64,000 nt of DNA from Coriolopsis trogii (GCA_020543525.1 JAHYIO010000036.1:1612001-1676000), one strand, 5' to 3'; positions 1 to 12,183 are shown, counted from the first letter of the stretch. Made by a program: numbers and translations. The notes: generated by a model not told the origin, from the letters alone.

Positions 1-659
1 GAGCATAATGGATAGTGCTTCTCGTTCCGGTGGAAGCTCTAGTAGAGGAGATTCGCGGATGTTCTGGAGCGTGAAGGAGGTAAGAGGGAGCGGCGTTGCA
101 AGAGCGCGATCACGGTCAGTATCGCGCCATACTGGGCAGAAGTACAAATTCTGCAGATTGAGCGTGCGCATGCGCGGTAGGGATAATATTCGTTTAATGG
201 TACTCCAAGAAAGGCCGTGCTCAGCTTGCCCCTGGGTGATAGTCAAAGTCTCAAGAGCAGGCAAGCCCTCGAGACAATGGAGGAATCGGTCATTGAATAG
301 TCCGCAGAGCATGCGATTATCGGTGTATCGGGGAGGTTTGTCAGGAGTATTCCCGTAGAGACTGATCTTATCCGGGCAACTATCGACAATGTACAAGTTT
401 CTGACACCCATGAACGAATGAGTCTCGTGCGATACGGATCGTCATGGAGGACATACCTGACGTAGCCCTGTATGGCAGTTGGCACAATCTGGCCCCTGTT
501 AGACAGAGGTACGCGCAAGCGGCAACCACATTCCCGAAACAGAGTGGGCTTGCAAGCTTCACGAATGGAGTGCGAGGTGACGGATAGGGCACGGAGTCCT
601 TGTCTCGGTCGGAGGAGTTCAAATATGTGCACCAGGGTATCGTAATCAAGACTCAACAT
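1..659 (-). CDS. F-box protein, 3' part cut off by the window edge
   Basis: Likely substrate-recognition subunit of an SCF ubiquitin ligase. The ATG at 659 opens on a short F-box (LDYDTLVHIFELL, then LRALSVTSHSIREACKPTLF), the usual first ~50 residues of the large F-box families in Polyporales. Exon 1 runs 659-457. A 56-nt GT-AG intron (456-401) joins AG|A in frame to the next exon, starting NLYIVDS. That exon stays open to position 1 and is rich in leucine (LPALETLTITQ, LPRMRTLNLQNLYF), as expected for the degenerate leucine-rich region of these proteins. The C-terminus lies outside the window. The family and the intron are well supported; the target protein cannot be inferred. Confidence 0.8.
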
Positions 660-1257
660 GCTGGCATGATGTCCGTTTCGCGCCGAGTGTAGTTGTCCCA
701 CTTACATAGAGGTTGACGGAATAGCGGACTAGCGTAACACGAGAGGACGCGATCGAACATGGTGAGCCCTCATAGTAGCCTGCCCTAAATCGATGTGGCA
801 CGCAAGACGTCAGAGAACTAGGACCCCGAATATACTATCTTAGGCCCAAATCACCGAAAATGGGCACGTAGAGCCGCACAATTGCCAGCTGGAATTGATT
901 TCCCCGGCAGGTTTCCAGTTCAAGCGCCGATCATTGAGTGCGCACCTCATAGCGGTCTGACAACAAGAGCGACTTGTTTTGAGCTATGTTTGTATTCGTT
1001 CCATTGACATCGCCTCTCGTTGGCATCCGTCTACGAGCGTGCCATACAAATCATGGAAATTTGAGACGTGTCTCTACCTAGTGAACGCTGGAGCAGAGAG
1101 CACTGAGATTGCATTGGAAGACGAGCGGTACATATTATTGGCATTGGCGCCACGCTGCACGCACGAAGACTTCCCTGCCACGGAGCGCACAACAGAGTCC
1201 TGTTGAAGTCAAGTCATTTGCATAACTGGGCCCGATCGTACGAGACGCACCTGTATC
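660..1257. other. Intergenic, no gene seen
   Basis: About 600 bases upstream of the F-box gene. Short open frames on both strands show no family motif and no convincing splice pattern. It probably holds the F-box promoter on its left side. Confidence 0.5.
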
Positions 1258-1980
1258 CAGGCTCCTGCCCATCCGTCGTTCGGGTTGAGGCCAGAGTCCT
1301 GAGGCGAGGGACAGGCTAAGTCACGAAGCGCCGGACACAGGAGAGGAGGAGGTCACGTGTCAAAGTGTGTGGGGCCTCAACCCTCACAGACGGCTGGCGC
1401 CAAATATCGGTAAACAACGGGGCTCGGGCTGATAAACGCCCACGGACCTACTCCGTTTGGTAGCCTCTCCGACCTCCACCTGCTTTCTTGCACTCACTTG
1501 TCGCTGTATGGTCTCAGATGGCCGAAGAACATGATAAAATGCACTCATAACGTGAGGGAAATACTAAGAGCAATAGAAGAACCACCAAAAAGTTGGAGTC
1601 GCTGACAATTGCAGCTCCCTGCCAGTGCCGCTCTTTGGCGGCACGTATTACTGTAATATCTTGCGAGTGAAGGTGTCGACCATCCGAGGCAACTACCGAG
1701 ATGCGCATGACCTCGTTTTACGAGCTTATGACGACGAATTGAAGTTATGTAGGAGTAGCAGTAGGTGGAGGTCGGAGAGGCTACCAAACGGAGTAGGTCC
1801 GTGGGCGTTTATCAGCCCGAGCCCCGTTGTTTACCGATATTTGGCGCCAACCGTCTGTGAGGGTTGCCACACACTTTGACACGTGACCTCCTCCTCTCCT
1901 GTGTCCGGCGCTTCGTGACTTAGCCTGTCCCTCGCCTCAGGACCTGGCCTCAACCCGAACGACGGATGGGCAGGAGCCTG
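1258..1980. repeat. Long inverted repeat (about 220-bp arms, about 280-bp spacer)
   Basis: The left arm, about 1258-1482, is the reverse complement of the right arm, about 1762-1980, with only a few mismatches and small indels. The outer ends are CAGGCTCCTGCCC on the left and its complement on the right. The 1483-1761 spacer has no recognisable coding capacity. I see no clear target-site duplication at 1253-1257 versus 1981-1985. The structure resembles a non-autonomous foldback or MITE-like element, or a recent inverted duplication. Transcription through it would give a very long hairpin. No transposase is visible nearby. Confidence 0.85.
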
Positions 1981-3269
1981 ACCTGCATCAACAGCAAGCC
2001 AAAGCACGGAACAGCCACACCCCCAATCCTATTGGGCACGCGACTCGAGCTTGGCAAGTACACACGCATGTCTCCAATGAAACCAGTCAACACGCCGTCA
2101 GCGTCCGGTCACTGGGTCAGATATCGCCGACGATGCTCAGCATTGTCACATTCATGATCACACGGCCGCGCATCCATCCACGGGCGCGACGATGGCACAT
2201 TCACGGTGGTCCCACCATGGCCGCGCGCCACAACCAGTTCCGCACAGGGGAGATAGGTAGTCCGCAATCCCATAGAACAGCAAGGACGCCGGGTCCGAGT
2301 CCATCACCCTCATAGCACCTACAAGAGAATGCATCAGCATCGCAAGTTCATCGACGAACCGCAGGCAGAACAGCATACCTACGTACAGTACCATACCAGG
2401 TACCTTACCCCGTCCGGGAGAGTATGACTGCAACACGAACCTGCAGCCATCATCACGACGACACCCTAAACCGGTACCCATCGACATCCCCTAGCTACGT
2501 GCGCTGGTGAGCAGACGACGGCCTGAAGGGAAAGAAGCCCGGGAGCGAAGATGTGTGCCAAACGGACAAAGTGATTAAAAGGATAACTTGCGCTAGATAT
2601 ACACCAGGGTGCTATAGCCTGTCAGAATGTCCGCTCGAGGACGATGTATGTACGCCTTTGAGAACCGCGCGAACCAGAATCAGACGAATGGATGTCCATA
2701 TGCATCAACAACGGCGAATTGAACGAGGACCGACGCGTGGGGGTTAGTGAGACGGGAGGTGGGAGGTGGAGGATGAGAGGAGCACGTAGGAACAAGGATA
2801 TGTAACGTCGAACGGGCCCTGTCAAGAACGGACGGATATACTTGGGATGTAACAATGCGGATATCGAACAGGGGTAGTGCGAATGGGATATGGATAAGAG
2901 CGAGAGAGTGGAAAAAGGCTATCGCAACAACATATATCATAACAACATTGGAAACGATCGACATCGGGAACCATCGTGACGGACATCAGTCAGACAGACG
3001 GCAGACGGTGCCCCTTCTGCGTGAGGGCGCTCCGTCCGTCTGCCTTTCACCGTAATACGCGAGAGAAAACACGCACGACGGGGGATAAGAGCAGCAAGCG
3101 CGGGGATAGTACATGTATGGTGGTGGTATAGCGATTGTGAAGCCAGAGTCGAAGCCGAGAATGCACCTCGTAGACAAGAACGTGGGCAGAACGAGCGACG
3201 AGAAAGGTTACTGGGCGACCGTGAGGCGAGGACAATGTGGCCGTAGCTCTACGGTCTGGCGCGTAGCTG
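1981..3269. other. Gene-poor stretch, nothing recognised
   Basis: Roughly 1.3 kb between the inverted repeat and the RhoGAP stop codon. Open frames of 60-110 codons occur on both strands, but none has family motifs, good codon bias or linked exons. Confidence 0.5.
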
Positions 3270-5444
3270 TCACCCGTTGTTGGTGCCGCCACTTGACGTG
3301 CGTCCTGGCTGGACCGAGGCCCGTTTCTGCTTCTTGACCAACTTTGCGTGCCGCTCCTCTTCTGGTATCCGCGTCTTGGACGAAGGCAGCGTCCGGCTCC
3401 GTGTCACCGTCACGATAGAGTTTGACCTGGAAGGTGGCGTCTCCACAACAGGCGACAGACGATCCGCGTCTATAGGTGATTTCTCTGCAAAATCACAGGC
3501 ATCGGTCAGGGGCGTGAGGCCGCAACGTTGAGACACTTGCACTGACCTCCAGAACGCTCCGTGGTCGTTCGTCGTCGCCCGAGCTGTACGGCCTTGGGCT
3601 GATCGCGGCTGACCAGCTTCCACCCACCCGTTTCTTCATCCGAACTTGAAGGCAAATCCCCTGTGTCTGCCAGTGGTACTGTGACCGCACTGTCTGACGG
3701 CCTAGTCGTAGGTGGAGGTGGTATGTCCAGCATGAACCAATCCTGGTGCTTGATCAGGAACTCCAACACGTCTTGGCTCAGTTGATGTTCCTGCGGCGAC
3801 ATCTCATGACTTGGATGTGCGATAAGGGCTGGCCGGAAGATCACCGCCAGGTCTAAGTCATTACAGTGATAAGCGTCGACGTATGGATATTCCGGCCGTA
3901 TATAGATACGCAAGGTTGTACGTACTCTTCGCAGTCATGAGGTTCTTGTCTGATTTTCGTGCGAATACAGACAGGAGGTCCAAGACATAGAGGAGGAGGT
4001 ACTGATTTGCGCGGGGCATCGACCGTATGAGTCGCTTGTATGTTGCAATCACTTCGTCCTCATTATATGGTTGCTTTGCTAGACTGGACGTATCAGCACA
4101 GGACCGTTCTTCATCTAGTATCATCTCACCAAGTGCATCTCGGAACTGCGAAAGAATCAGCCGCCTGCAGACATAGATGTCAATCCGCAACTCACTAAAT
4201 GATACATGTCATGGGGTATAACGGGTTCCTGCTATGGGTCAGACGAATACACGAGTGACCGGGGGGTGGACATACAGGCATCTGAGTGAGGTATCTTCGG
4301 AACACACTTGCAACGTCGTGTGTTGTGAATTGCTCCTTTTTCCAATCGAGGTTCTTGCCGTACTGCTCGAGGTAACGCATAGAACAGCACTAGAGGTGAG
4401 ATGAGGGTCATGGGAACGGTAGAGCAACACGCACTCGTGGAGGGGTTTCGAACAGAGCCTGCAACTCCCTCATGCGCTTGTTCGACCCGTTGACACGAAA
4501 CGTACCCTCAACTTCCGTGGCTGCCCAACTCTAAGACTTCCTGCGACCTGCTACTGCACATGAAAAGACATACCGTTCTCCTTCAGATACAGACCACTAC
4601 GTCCAGTGTGAGAACAGAGTTATGTAGCAGCATGTCGGATGACGCACCATTTCGCAACTACGACGGGAATATATCCCCACACATAGAGGTCCCCGTTCGC
4701 ATTCGCAGTGGAAATCTGCACTCTTGCACGAGAAAGACTCTCCTTGAGCGGTTTTCCAAACACGACATTCTCCCCTGCGGCGGCCTTCTTCTCCTCCGCC
4801 TCCTTCTTCGCCCTCTGCGCGAAAGTGAAGTGATTCCACCACGTCTTGAGGCTCGCCTTAGTGTTCGCCAGGGCAGCGGGCTCCTGCGCCTGCTGTTGCT
4901 GTTGTGATGTGTTCTGTACGGACAATGGGGCGGTCGTCATAATGTCGAGCGAGGCAGGGGCGGGCTGAGAGGGGCTGCTCGGGTTCGTTCCCGGGCCAGA
5001 GCTGGTGATGGTCCCAGGCGGTTGCTGCTGCGACTGAGGGGATTGAGGCGCGCGCGCGACGGCGGCTCCAATGCCAAACGGGCGAGTCGGGCTGTCGAGA
5101 GTGTTGGATCGGCGGCGATGGCCCCGCGCGAGGAGGCCAAAGAGCGGTCTGCGGCGGGTCCTCGAGGCCAGGGCGGAAAGCGGAGAGGCGGTCGGCGGGA
5201 GCGTGGACGTGGGCGCGTGCGTTAAGGGGGATGCCACCGACGTCAGCGCCCGGTGCACGGTGCAGTCTGCTCGCTGCTGGGGGCTCGTGTATGTCGACAA
5301 CGACGGCGGGAGGGACACTTGCGGCGGAGGGGGCGGGGAAGTTTGTTGGAAGCTCGGAGACAAGAACGAGTCGAGATTGGCGAAAGCGTCCGCGGGAGCT
5401 GCTCCACGGTCCACTACGTAGCCGGCTCTCTTGCGGACGCCCAT
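3270..5444 (-). CDS. Rho GTPase-activating protein (RhoGAP domain)
   Basis: Stimulates GTP hydrolysis by Rho-type GTPases, so it probably acts in polarity, actin or cell-wall signalling at the membrane. The first ATG is at 5444; the frame opens slightly upstream without an ATG. The N-terminal ~200 residues are low-complexity Pro/Ser/Gln sequence. They lead into the fungal signature KTWWNHFTFAQRAKKEAEEKK (about 4850-4790) and NANGDLYVWGYIPVVVAK. The RhoGAP domain follows over several exons: EGTFRVNGSNKRMRELQ near 4510-4460, whose FR arginine is the expected arginine finger; KKEQFTTHDVASVFRRYL; QPYNEDEVIATYKRLI; and NLAVIFRPALI-type sequence split by an intron. The tail carries GGWKLVSRD and a basic end. 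At least five introns are present. The catalytic residues look intact. The exact Rho target is unknown. Confidence 0.85.
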
Positions 5445-5706
5445 CTCTGCTTGCACCGGCTAGCAGACCGGGGTGGATTATCGTCTTCAACGACCAAGTG
5501 TCGTACTGGTCATATACCCTGCTCTACTCTACACATCATCTCTCCGACTGCTCTAGATCTCCGGAGGTGGACGGAGGAGGTAGCGTTCAGATCATAAACC
5601 TCCTGCTTCATATCCCGCAATGTCCATTTGCAGGTTCCTACCACCCGCACCTCATCCACGCATGTACATGTGCTGCTGTCTGCTAACAACTTGCTAACTC
5701 ATAACA

Positions 5707-6061
5707 GTGATCGACTCTCGAGCAGCGCCAACGATCAACCGGTTCCTAGTCCCCCCTCCGAGTCGGCCTGCGATTCGTACGCCTCAAGACACGCGACCAA
5801 CGGTCTCCGGCACTCCATACTTCGTGATTATGGAGTACATGGAAGGGTACGTCATCCTCAGGACGCACCGACGGTCTGCAACTGTTTGGCGAGCGCACTT
5901 GATCCTGAGGTTGACAGAAGACCGCACTGGAGACGCACAGGCGCATGGATATCGCGCATTTATACGGTCCAATTGACGATGGAATCGGAGATACCAGGCC
6001 TGCAAATCGACGGGTCAGCGTATTGCGACAAGAAGCATCCTGCGAAAGCCGAAGTGTTATA
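5707..6061 (+). pseudogene. Possible kinase-like (APH type) gene fragment
   Basis: A short open stretch contains GTPYFVIMEYMEG (about 5809-5847). This resembles the hinge strand of aminoglycoside-phosphotransferase-like kinases, and a GTACGT donor follows directly. No N-terminal lobe and no HGD or DFD catalytic motif could be assembled on either side. It may be a decayed remnant, an isolated exon or chance similarity. The surrounding 5445-6325 interval is otherwise gene-free and must hold the RhoGAP promoter. Confidence 0.2.
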
Positions 6062-6325
6062 GCCTCTCTCTGACGATGCAATACATACGACTACGTAGCA
6101 GGGTGGGTATTTTCAAGCGTACCCAGGCCTCTGGCCCGGTGTACTATACAGGTACGTCGCCGCACCCCCAGTCGGCGGTGTAGATGACGGGAGAGGACTG
6201 TATAGGATACGCGACTAGAGGCTTGGATCGTTTCGACCCTGCCATCTTCTTGTCACGCCCTCCGCTTGCTTGCACATCGTAATGAGGAACAGCAGAGAAG
6301 TCACACACCTTCCAACGCCTGCGTC

Positions 6326-8409
6326 CTATCCGGCTTTGCTGATAGGTGCACGCGCACGAACCTTCACCAGTCCCGGCTGCGCGACGTCGGGTATCACCCG
6401 CCGCTTCTCCTGCAACCCGTTCAGCAGCAGCCACTCGTCCTGCGACAAGTCCAACAGCCCAAGCTCGTCGCCTTCCAGGAGTAGTTGGGCCAACACATCC
6501 TCGATGAGATCTGCGTCCTTCTCCGCGAGCGCGGTGATCCCGCCCACGAGCTTCCCTGCGCTCCGTGCGTCGTACTTTGTACCGTCCTCGTTGCACTGCT
6601 GGAGAAAGCGAGCCAGATCGCGGAGCAACTCTTTCAGCTCCTGGCGGTGATGGGGCATCGCTTCGTCGTCGTCCCAGTCCAGCCCTGGGGAGAGAAAGAG
6701 GGCGACGGCTGCGGCTTTGACGAATATGTCTGGGAGGTGGTGAAGGTAACACGACCTCGCGAATGATATGATGTTGCCGATGGCTAGATAAAGTACAGGT
6801 CATGAGTGCCCTGGTATGCAATTGTACACCAGTGGAGATCCAGTATCGCTTGCTTACCGGATGGGCAATAAAGGTACGTCCATGTATGCGTGCTCTCGTA
6901 GAGGAGACTGAGGGCCGCCCGTCGAAGCCGGAATGGCTCGCCCTCGCTCAGCAACTCGGCCATGCCGTTAAGGACAGATTGGTACAGTTGGGAATCCTGC
7001 TCTTCTGCCATGCATGCGCCCAAACAGAGTTCCCACAGCGTCCATAGTACGTCCAACGCTCCAGGCTTCGTGGGGTCGTGATCCCTCGGGACGTATTCCA
7101 GGAGCTTTAACAGCATGTTGGTCATTCGGGTGCGCGTGCTCCTGTCGAAATGCACACTGGCCTCGCGAAGAATCTCGCTACAGGAGCGCGCCCGTACGCG
7201 ATCAATGAGGCCGTTCGTAGGGAGATGCACCTTCCCCGCGAGAACTGTGAAGACGAGCTGCGCCGCATGGTCGGGTCGGAGCACGGGTATGACGGATATC
7301 AACGAAGCCTGCGTGTCTTCGTCCACGAAAGACGTGTTGATCCAGGTGACGGCCTTCAGATCGAGCTCATGGCGGTTTGTCCAAGTGATGGCGTTGTCCC
7401 GGTCGCTCCAGTTGGTGAAATGGGGGACAGACCGTGATGTTGTACTATCACGGCTCTTCGAACGGAAACCCCGCATATAATTGAATAGCGTCTTGCGGAT
7501 TTGCACGAGGATCCAAGACTGCGGTGACTTGAAGGGACAATGAGGGGAAAGGAGGGGAGCAATGGTGGTAGTAGCATAGAACAGAAGCGCCAGGGCGACC
7601 ACGGACGTGACAATAGTCGCTACGGTCGACTGCAGCATCAGCAAGAAGTCGACAAGACCGAGGAGGAAGAGAATGAGAGCGATTTCGAGGAGGATGGGGA
7701 GGAAAGCCATGATCTCTGGGACGCGCCACGTGATCAAGCCCTCGTACCGATGTTGCCTCAGTCGCACTGCGTCCCTGGAGGATAGCGGGACAATCGCAAG
7801 GTACTCTCGCAACCATTGTTTCACGAGAATTCCTAAAAGAGCCGAAAAGAGAGCACAGACAAGACTTGAGAACCACAAGGCATTGATGCGCACGCTCTGG
7901 GTGGAGGGACGAAAAGGAGCCCGCGATGACAGCGTATCGGTGCCTTCGCCAGTAGTACTGTTCATGATCGCCCCGCGCGCAAGATGCGTAGATATCTGCT
8001 GAAGGAGCTGAATGGATATTTGGGCAGGATCGTCTTGAAGAAGTTTGTACGCCTCGATGTTGAATGCGGTGACAATGGCAGAAAACAGACCGGCCTGCCA
8101 GGTAGCATCAAGTGAGGAAACCCACCATGACCGCTTCCGCTCAGCACGTACGAAGACAAGGAGTGTGTCAATCTCCTCCTTCCAACCCACGACCAACCTC
8201 TCGTCATGGTTCCTCATGAGCTGGGCATACGATGTCCAGTTTGACGGATAGTCTTCGCACTCCCCCTGACCCCATAGCAAGTTCTCAATCGCCATGCACT
8301 GCAGCATTCCAACTGATCCAACTGATGAACTCACATTGCGTTCAACTCGATGAAAACGGATCGGCTTTTCCCTAGATCCTGCGAAGGGTGTCGAGGAAGT
8401 TTCAGACAT
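6326..8409 (-). CDS. DUF6535-domain membrane protein
   Basis: Member of the large agaricomycete DUF6535 family; function unknown. The ATG at 8409 precedes the conserved block: NWTSYAQLM, then WKEEIDTLLVF joined across an intron to AGLFSAIVTAFNIEAYKLL, then INALWFSSLVCALFSALLGILVKQW and REYL. Four hydrophobic segments lie in the first ~300 residues (around AGLFSAIVTAF, LWFSSLVCALFSALLGIL, MAFLPILLEIALILFLLG and VATIVTSVVALALLFY). A soluble helical C-terminal half follows. A 74-nt intron (6857-6784) joins the first block to a last exon that encodes GNIISFARSCYLHHLPDIF and ends at the stop at 6326. Two upstream introns have lengths divisible by three and contain no stop, so an uncorrected reading wrongly includes 23 and 19 extra residues. 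Confidence 0.85.
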
Positions 8410-9415
8410 GGTAGCCAGAATCGTCCAGAGTCAACGATGCAAGGAGAGAGAGATGGTCCGAATCTTGGGGGCTGGGATGATAGATAGGTTCACATTAACG
8501 TCAACACGTCAACCGTGGTCACTTGCATCCAATGCAGCCTGAGAATTTGGATAGGCTGTTGTAGCCGCTGTCTCCCATAATGCTCAGGAAACCAGCCGCG
8601 AGAGGTCGAGTATGAAAATATAGGAGGGCATGACCGAAGTCAAAGAAGCGGTGACTGCGTTGCAGATACTGAAAAACAGACAGAACGTTCAAGACACAGG
8701 GGGAAGTAAAGGTCATGATAGTCCAGCGTCGCGCTATGGTCTAGAATAGGCGCCCATGGTCCGGACCTTGTGTCACACAGATTCCAACTCCGATATCTAT
8801 GACATTCGAGCATAAATCCCTTACGGATATAGTCACCTAATTATGTATAGACGAAGGATCAGATCCAGAACGCGAAGGTCGCCAACAGGCGGTAGCGATG
8901 GCGTAATGGATCGTTGAATGTAAGTAGTGTAAGTATAAGGAGAAAAGGGCTCGGCACAGGAAAGCATTACTTACATGGGCGCTTCTCTTGGCCGTTTCCG
9001 CAGCTTGGTGCCATGCGAGTCCAGGCACAAGCGGTGGCGGGCGCATATGAGAATGCTGTTGCGACTGTCCTGTGCGAGTCATGTTGGATCGCAGAGGTGT
9101 TGGCAGAGAGAGAGAGCTGCGAGACTGAATGCGAGTTGCTGCATGCGGCAGTCGGTGTTAGTCACTTGGACGGAACGCCGCGGCCGGAGCCCGAGAGGCG
9201 CAGGCTTTCATCGCATTGGCACAAGAGCGGCGTCCTCGTCCTCGACCGTCCACGCCTCAAACGCGCTTGCCCTCCTGACCGACCGACGAGGACACGACGG
9301 GAGCCAGAGACCGTGGACTTACGACCTCACGAGCGACTACTGCACGAATCCCGAACGAGAGACGACGAGGAACGGACTGTGACGACGTGAAGCGCGCCGA
9401 GAATAGCAAGTGAAG
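8410..9415. other. Divergent intergenic region between DUF6535 and GH17 genes
   Basis: About 1 kb separating two divergently transcribed genes, so it should hold both promoters. No additional gene was recognised; the open frames here lack family motifs. Confidence 0.5.
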
Positions 9416-11558
9416 ATGCCGTCGCCCGGAGGAGACTACAGCTACCTGCCTGCAAGTCTCTCTTCCTCTTGTCGCCCAGCCCGTCTTTCGATTACTTATA
9501 CCTATTTCCCCCTCGCCGTCTGCTGCGCAGCCGCCCCACCGTCTGTCGAGTTTCGACGACCCTTACGCCCTCACCCTTTCCGCCTCCTCCTCCCCCCGCA
9601 ACAGCGCCGCCTCCCTCAGACCGTCCCCGTCTCCCGCAGACAGCTACATTCGCGTCTCGCACTCGGACGTAGACACCGACAGGATGCCGGCCTCCTCCCA
9701 GCAACATGGCTACGCCAACGTCGACGCGCCCTACAACAATCAGCCATTCAACAGCAGCGCGTGGCTCGAGAAGGAGCAGTCGCGGAACCGGAGGTCCAAG
9801 TGGATCGTAAGTGTCTTCTTGCCTTCTGTGCAAAATTGGTCCAGTCCTTCCTACGGGCTGACGCGCCGCACAAGACCATCGGTGTCCTAGTCCTTGTCAT
9901 TGTCGTCGTCGCGGTTGGCGTCGGCGTCGGTGTCTCGGTGGCCAAGAACCACAAGAGCAGCAGCAACTCGAGCTCGGGCTCCGGCTCCTCCAACGGTGTG
10001 GTAAAGCAGTCGGACCCCGACGACCCGAGCACCTTCCAGCTCGATTCCAGACTCAAGAAGTCCTTCTGGGGCATCGCCTACACTCCCGAGAACTCTCAAT
10101 ATCCCGACTGTGGCAACAAGCTCGGTATGTTCGCGCTCTCTACTCGCTATCTCTCCTCGCTTAACTCCCTCCCCAGAGGACGTCATCACCGACATTCAGG
10201 TATGACCTTCCGGTCTCACATCGGGCAATATGTACTGATCCGCTCCCCCGTTCATAAAACGCCCCGCAGCTCCTCTCCCAGTTGACAGACGTACGTTCTC
10301 ACACGTTCACTGTGCCTCGCCGTGTCCCTCAAACGTGTTTCTGCAGCAAATTCGTCTGTACGGCGCCGATTGCAATCAGACCGCTCTCGTGGTACGTCGT
10401 CAGCGTGCAGCCTGAATGCTGTGTTGAAGAGACTAAGCGCTTGCCGTAGCTCGAGGCAATCAAACAGACAAAGGTCGACTTGAAGGTCTGGCTCGGAAAC
10501 TACCCCATCCCTGACGATCCCGAGCCATACGAGAGGCAGCGTGACGCGATCATCGAGGCCATCAAGAACTACGGTACGGACCACATCTCTGGCATCACCG
10601 TCGGGAATGAGTTCATCCTCAAGTACGCACACATCGTCCTGCCTTTTCACCGTGCAATTGCGACGCTGACGCCTACGCATATGTAGTTATCTCGATGGCC
10701 AGTCCGAGGACCCGGACAGCGCGCTCGGCAACGCCGGAGCGCAGCTGCTGTTGACGAACATCACCGACACACGCAACGCGATTGCGTCGCTGAACCTGGA
10801 CAAGACGATCCCTATCGGGACGGCAGACGCGGGAAGCTTCTTCAACACGGAACTGCTGTCTCAGGTCGACTACGGCATGTCCAACATCCACGCGTGGTTC
10901 GCGGACGTCACCGCGGAAAATGCGGCTGGATGGGTCAACGACTTTTTCCAGGAGACGAACGTCGCGAAGGCGCAGAGCTTGGCTAACCAGCCGAAGATGT
11001 ACATCGCCGAGACAGGCTGGCCCACGGTGGGTGTGTCCCTGCTTGGGCGAACCTGGACCGCACTCATGTTTGTTGTCGGATTCGTCGCACAGGCCTCGTC
11101 GGATGCTGAGCACGAGAGCAACGGCGCGTCGACCGCGTCGGAGGCGAACCTCCAGGTACGTCGTGAGCTCTGAGAAGGACTCTCGGCCGTCGTTGACAGA
11201 TCACGCTTCGAAGATCTTCCTCGATACGTTCGTTTGCCAAGCTAACAACAACGGCACGGGATACTTCTTCTTCGAGGTACGCTGTCGTCCTGCGTGCGGT
11301 TGGTTGGGTGTCTGGCTCATGCGTGTGCAGTACTTTGACGAGACGTGGAAGGACATACAGTTTGGTGGCGTCGAGGTGAGCGTGTGGTTGTCGACTATTC
11401 GAACGTGCTTTGGTTCTTACATCCGTTGGCAGGCTCACTGGGGTCTGTTCTACCCGAAGTATGTCGCGTCCACGCCGAACTTCACGAGGGCTGAGATCTG
11501 ACCACGTTCGTTTCGCAGCCGCACTCTCAAGGCCATCACAATCCCCGACTGCTCATAG
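9416..11558 (+). CDS. Membrane-anchored glycoside hydrolase family 17 glucan beta-1,3-glucosidase
   Basis: Predicted beta-1,3-glucanase or glucanosyltransferase acting on the fungal cell wall. A Ser/Pro-rich cytoplasmic N-terminus (…SSFDDPYALTLSASSSPRN…) is followed by KWI and a single transmembrane helix (TIGVLVLVIVVVAVGVGVGV, from 9875). A Ser/Gly linker then leads to the GH17 domain, beginning KSFWGIAYTPENSQYPDCG. Catalytic motifs are visible: SGITVGNEF with the acid/base Glu, and MYIAETGWP with the nucleophile Glu. FFFEYFDETWK, split by an intron, and HWGLFYP lie near the end. The stop is at 11556-11558. At least ten exons are needed, several under 60 nt. The first intron fits frame only with a GC donor (9452-9530, CCT|GCAAGT…CAG|CCG). 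This is a type II membrane topology, so the enzyme faces the wall. Family is certain; substrate mode is inferred. Confidence 0.9.
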
Positions 11559-12183
11559 GCGTGCACGCGCGCTCGTACATACCCGCCCGCGAAACCGCAT
11601 CCCCCCCTCCCTTGACTGTCTTTTTTTCCCTTTCCGCTTCATGTGACATTCATGACCCTTTTTCTTCGTTGCGCGCACGGACGCTCTTTATGATCGTTCT
11701 TCATGTCCTCCTGTGTTCCATGCTGCAGCATACAGTACATTGACGTTCCACGGACAACAACTTACTATCTCACCTCACACTAAACCCCACGGAGTCTCCC
11801 CCTCCGTGGCGGCGCGCGCACTCGTTTGGCGGTCTCGGTTCTCGACTAAGTCTCTGAATCTAAAACGGACGTTGGGTTGAAATCACTCCTTGACTCGTGG
11901 TCTCTTGTGGACTTTTTTGACTTCCGACGCCTGTGTCGGAGAGGTGATATATCGCGGGCGGGGGACAGGGTGGGGAATGGAGGTGTGAAGGCGGAGGGTG
12001 TTTCTGAAGTCGAGGGGTTTGGATCTTGTGTAGCTATAACTAATGATATGGCGATGAGGTCGGGCTCGCGTACGCTCTGCGTGCGGGCACCGGGTCCTTG
12101 TGCATGCGCAGTCTCTCGACGTCGTCGGGGTTACGGAGGGGAGGGATCCGAAGGTAGGGCCCATGATTGGTGAGTCGTCCGAG
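11559..12183. other. Intergenic, 3' flank of GH17
   Basis: No gene recognised. It contains C/T-rich stretches and presumably the GH17 3' UTR. Confidence 0.45.

Noticed and set aside
4858..5490. 210-codon frame overlapping the RhoGAP N-terminus
   Set aside because: Second frame of the same strand over a low-complexity Pro/Ser/Gln exon; the chosen frame connects to the RhoGAP domain.
6144..6821. 225-codon Arg-rich minus-strand frame
   Set aside because: Out of frame with the last DUF6535 exon, which joins correctly by splicing and ends at 6326.
10252..11438. Large minus-strand frames over the GH17 gene
   Set aside because: Antisense shadows; the plus-strand exons carry GH17 catalytic motifs.
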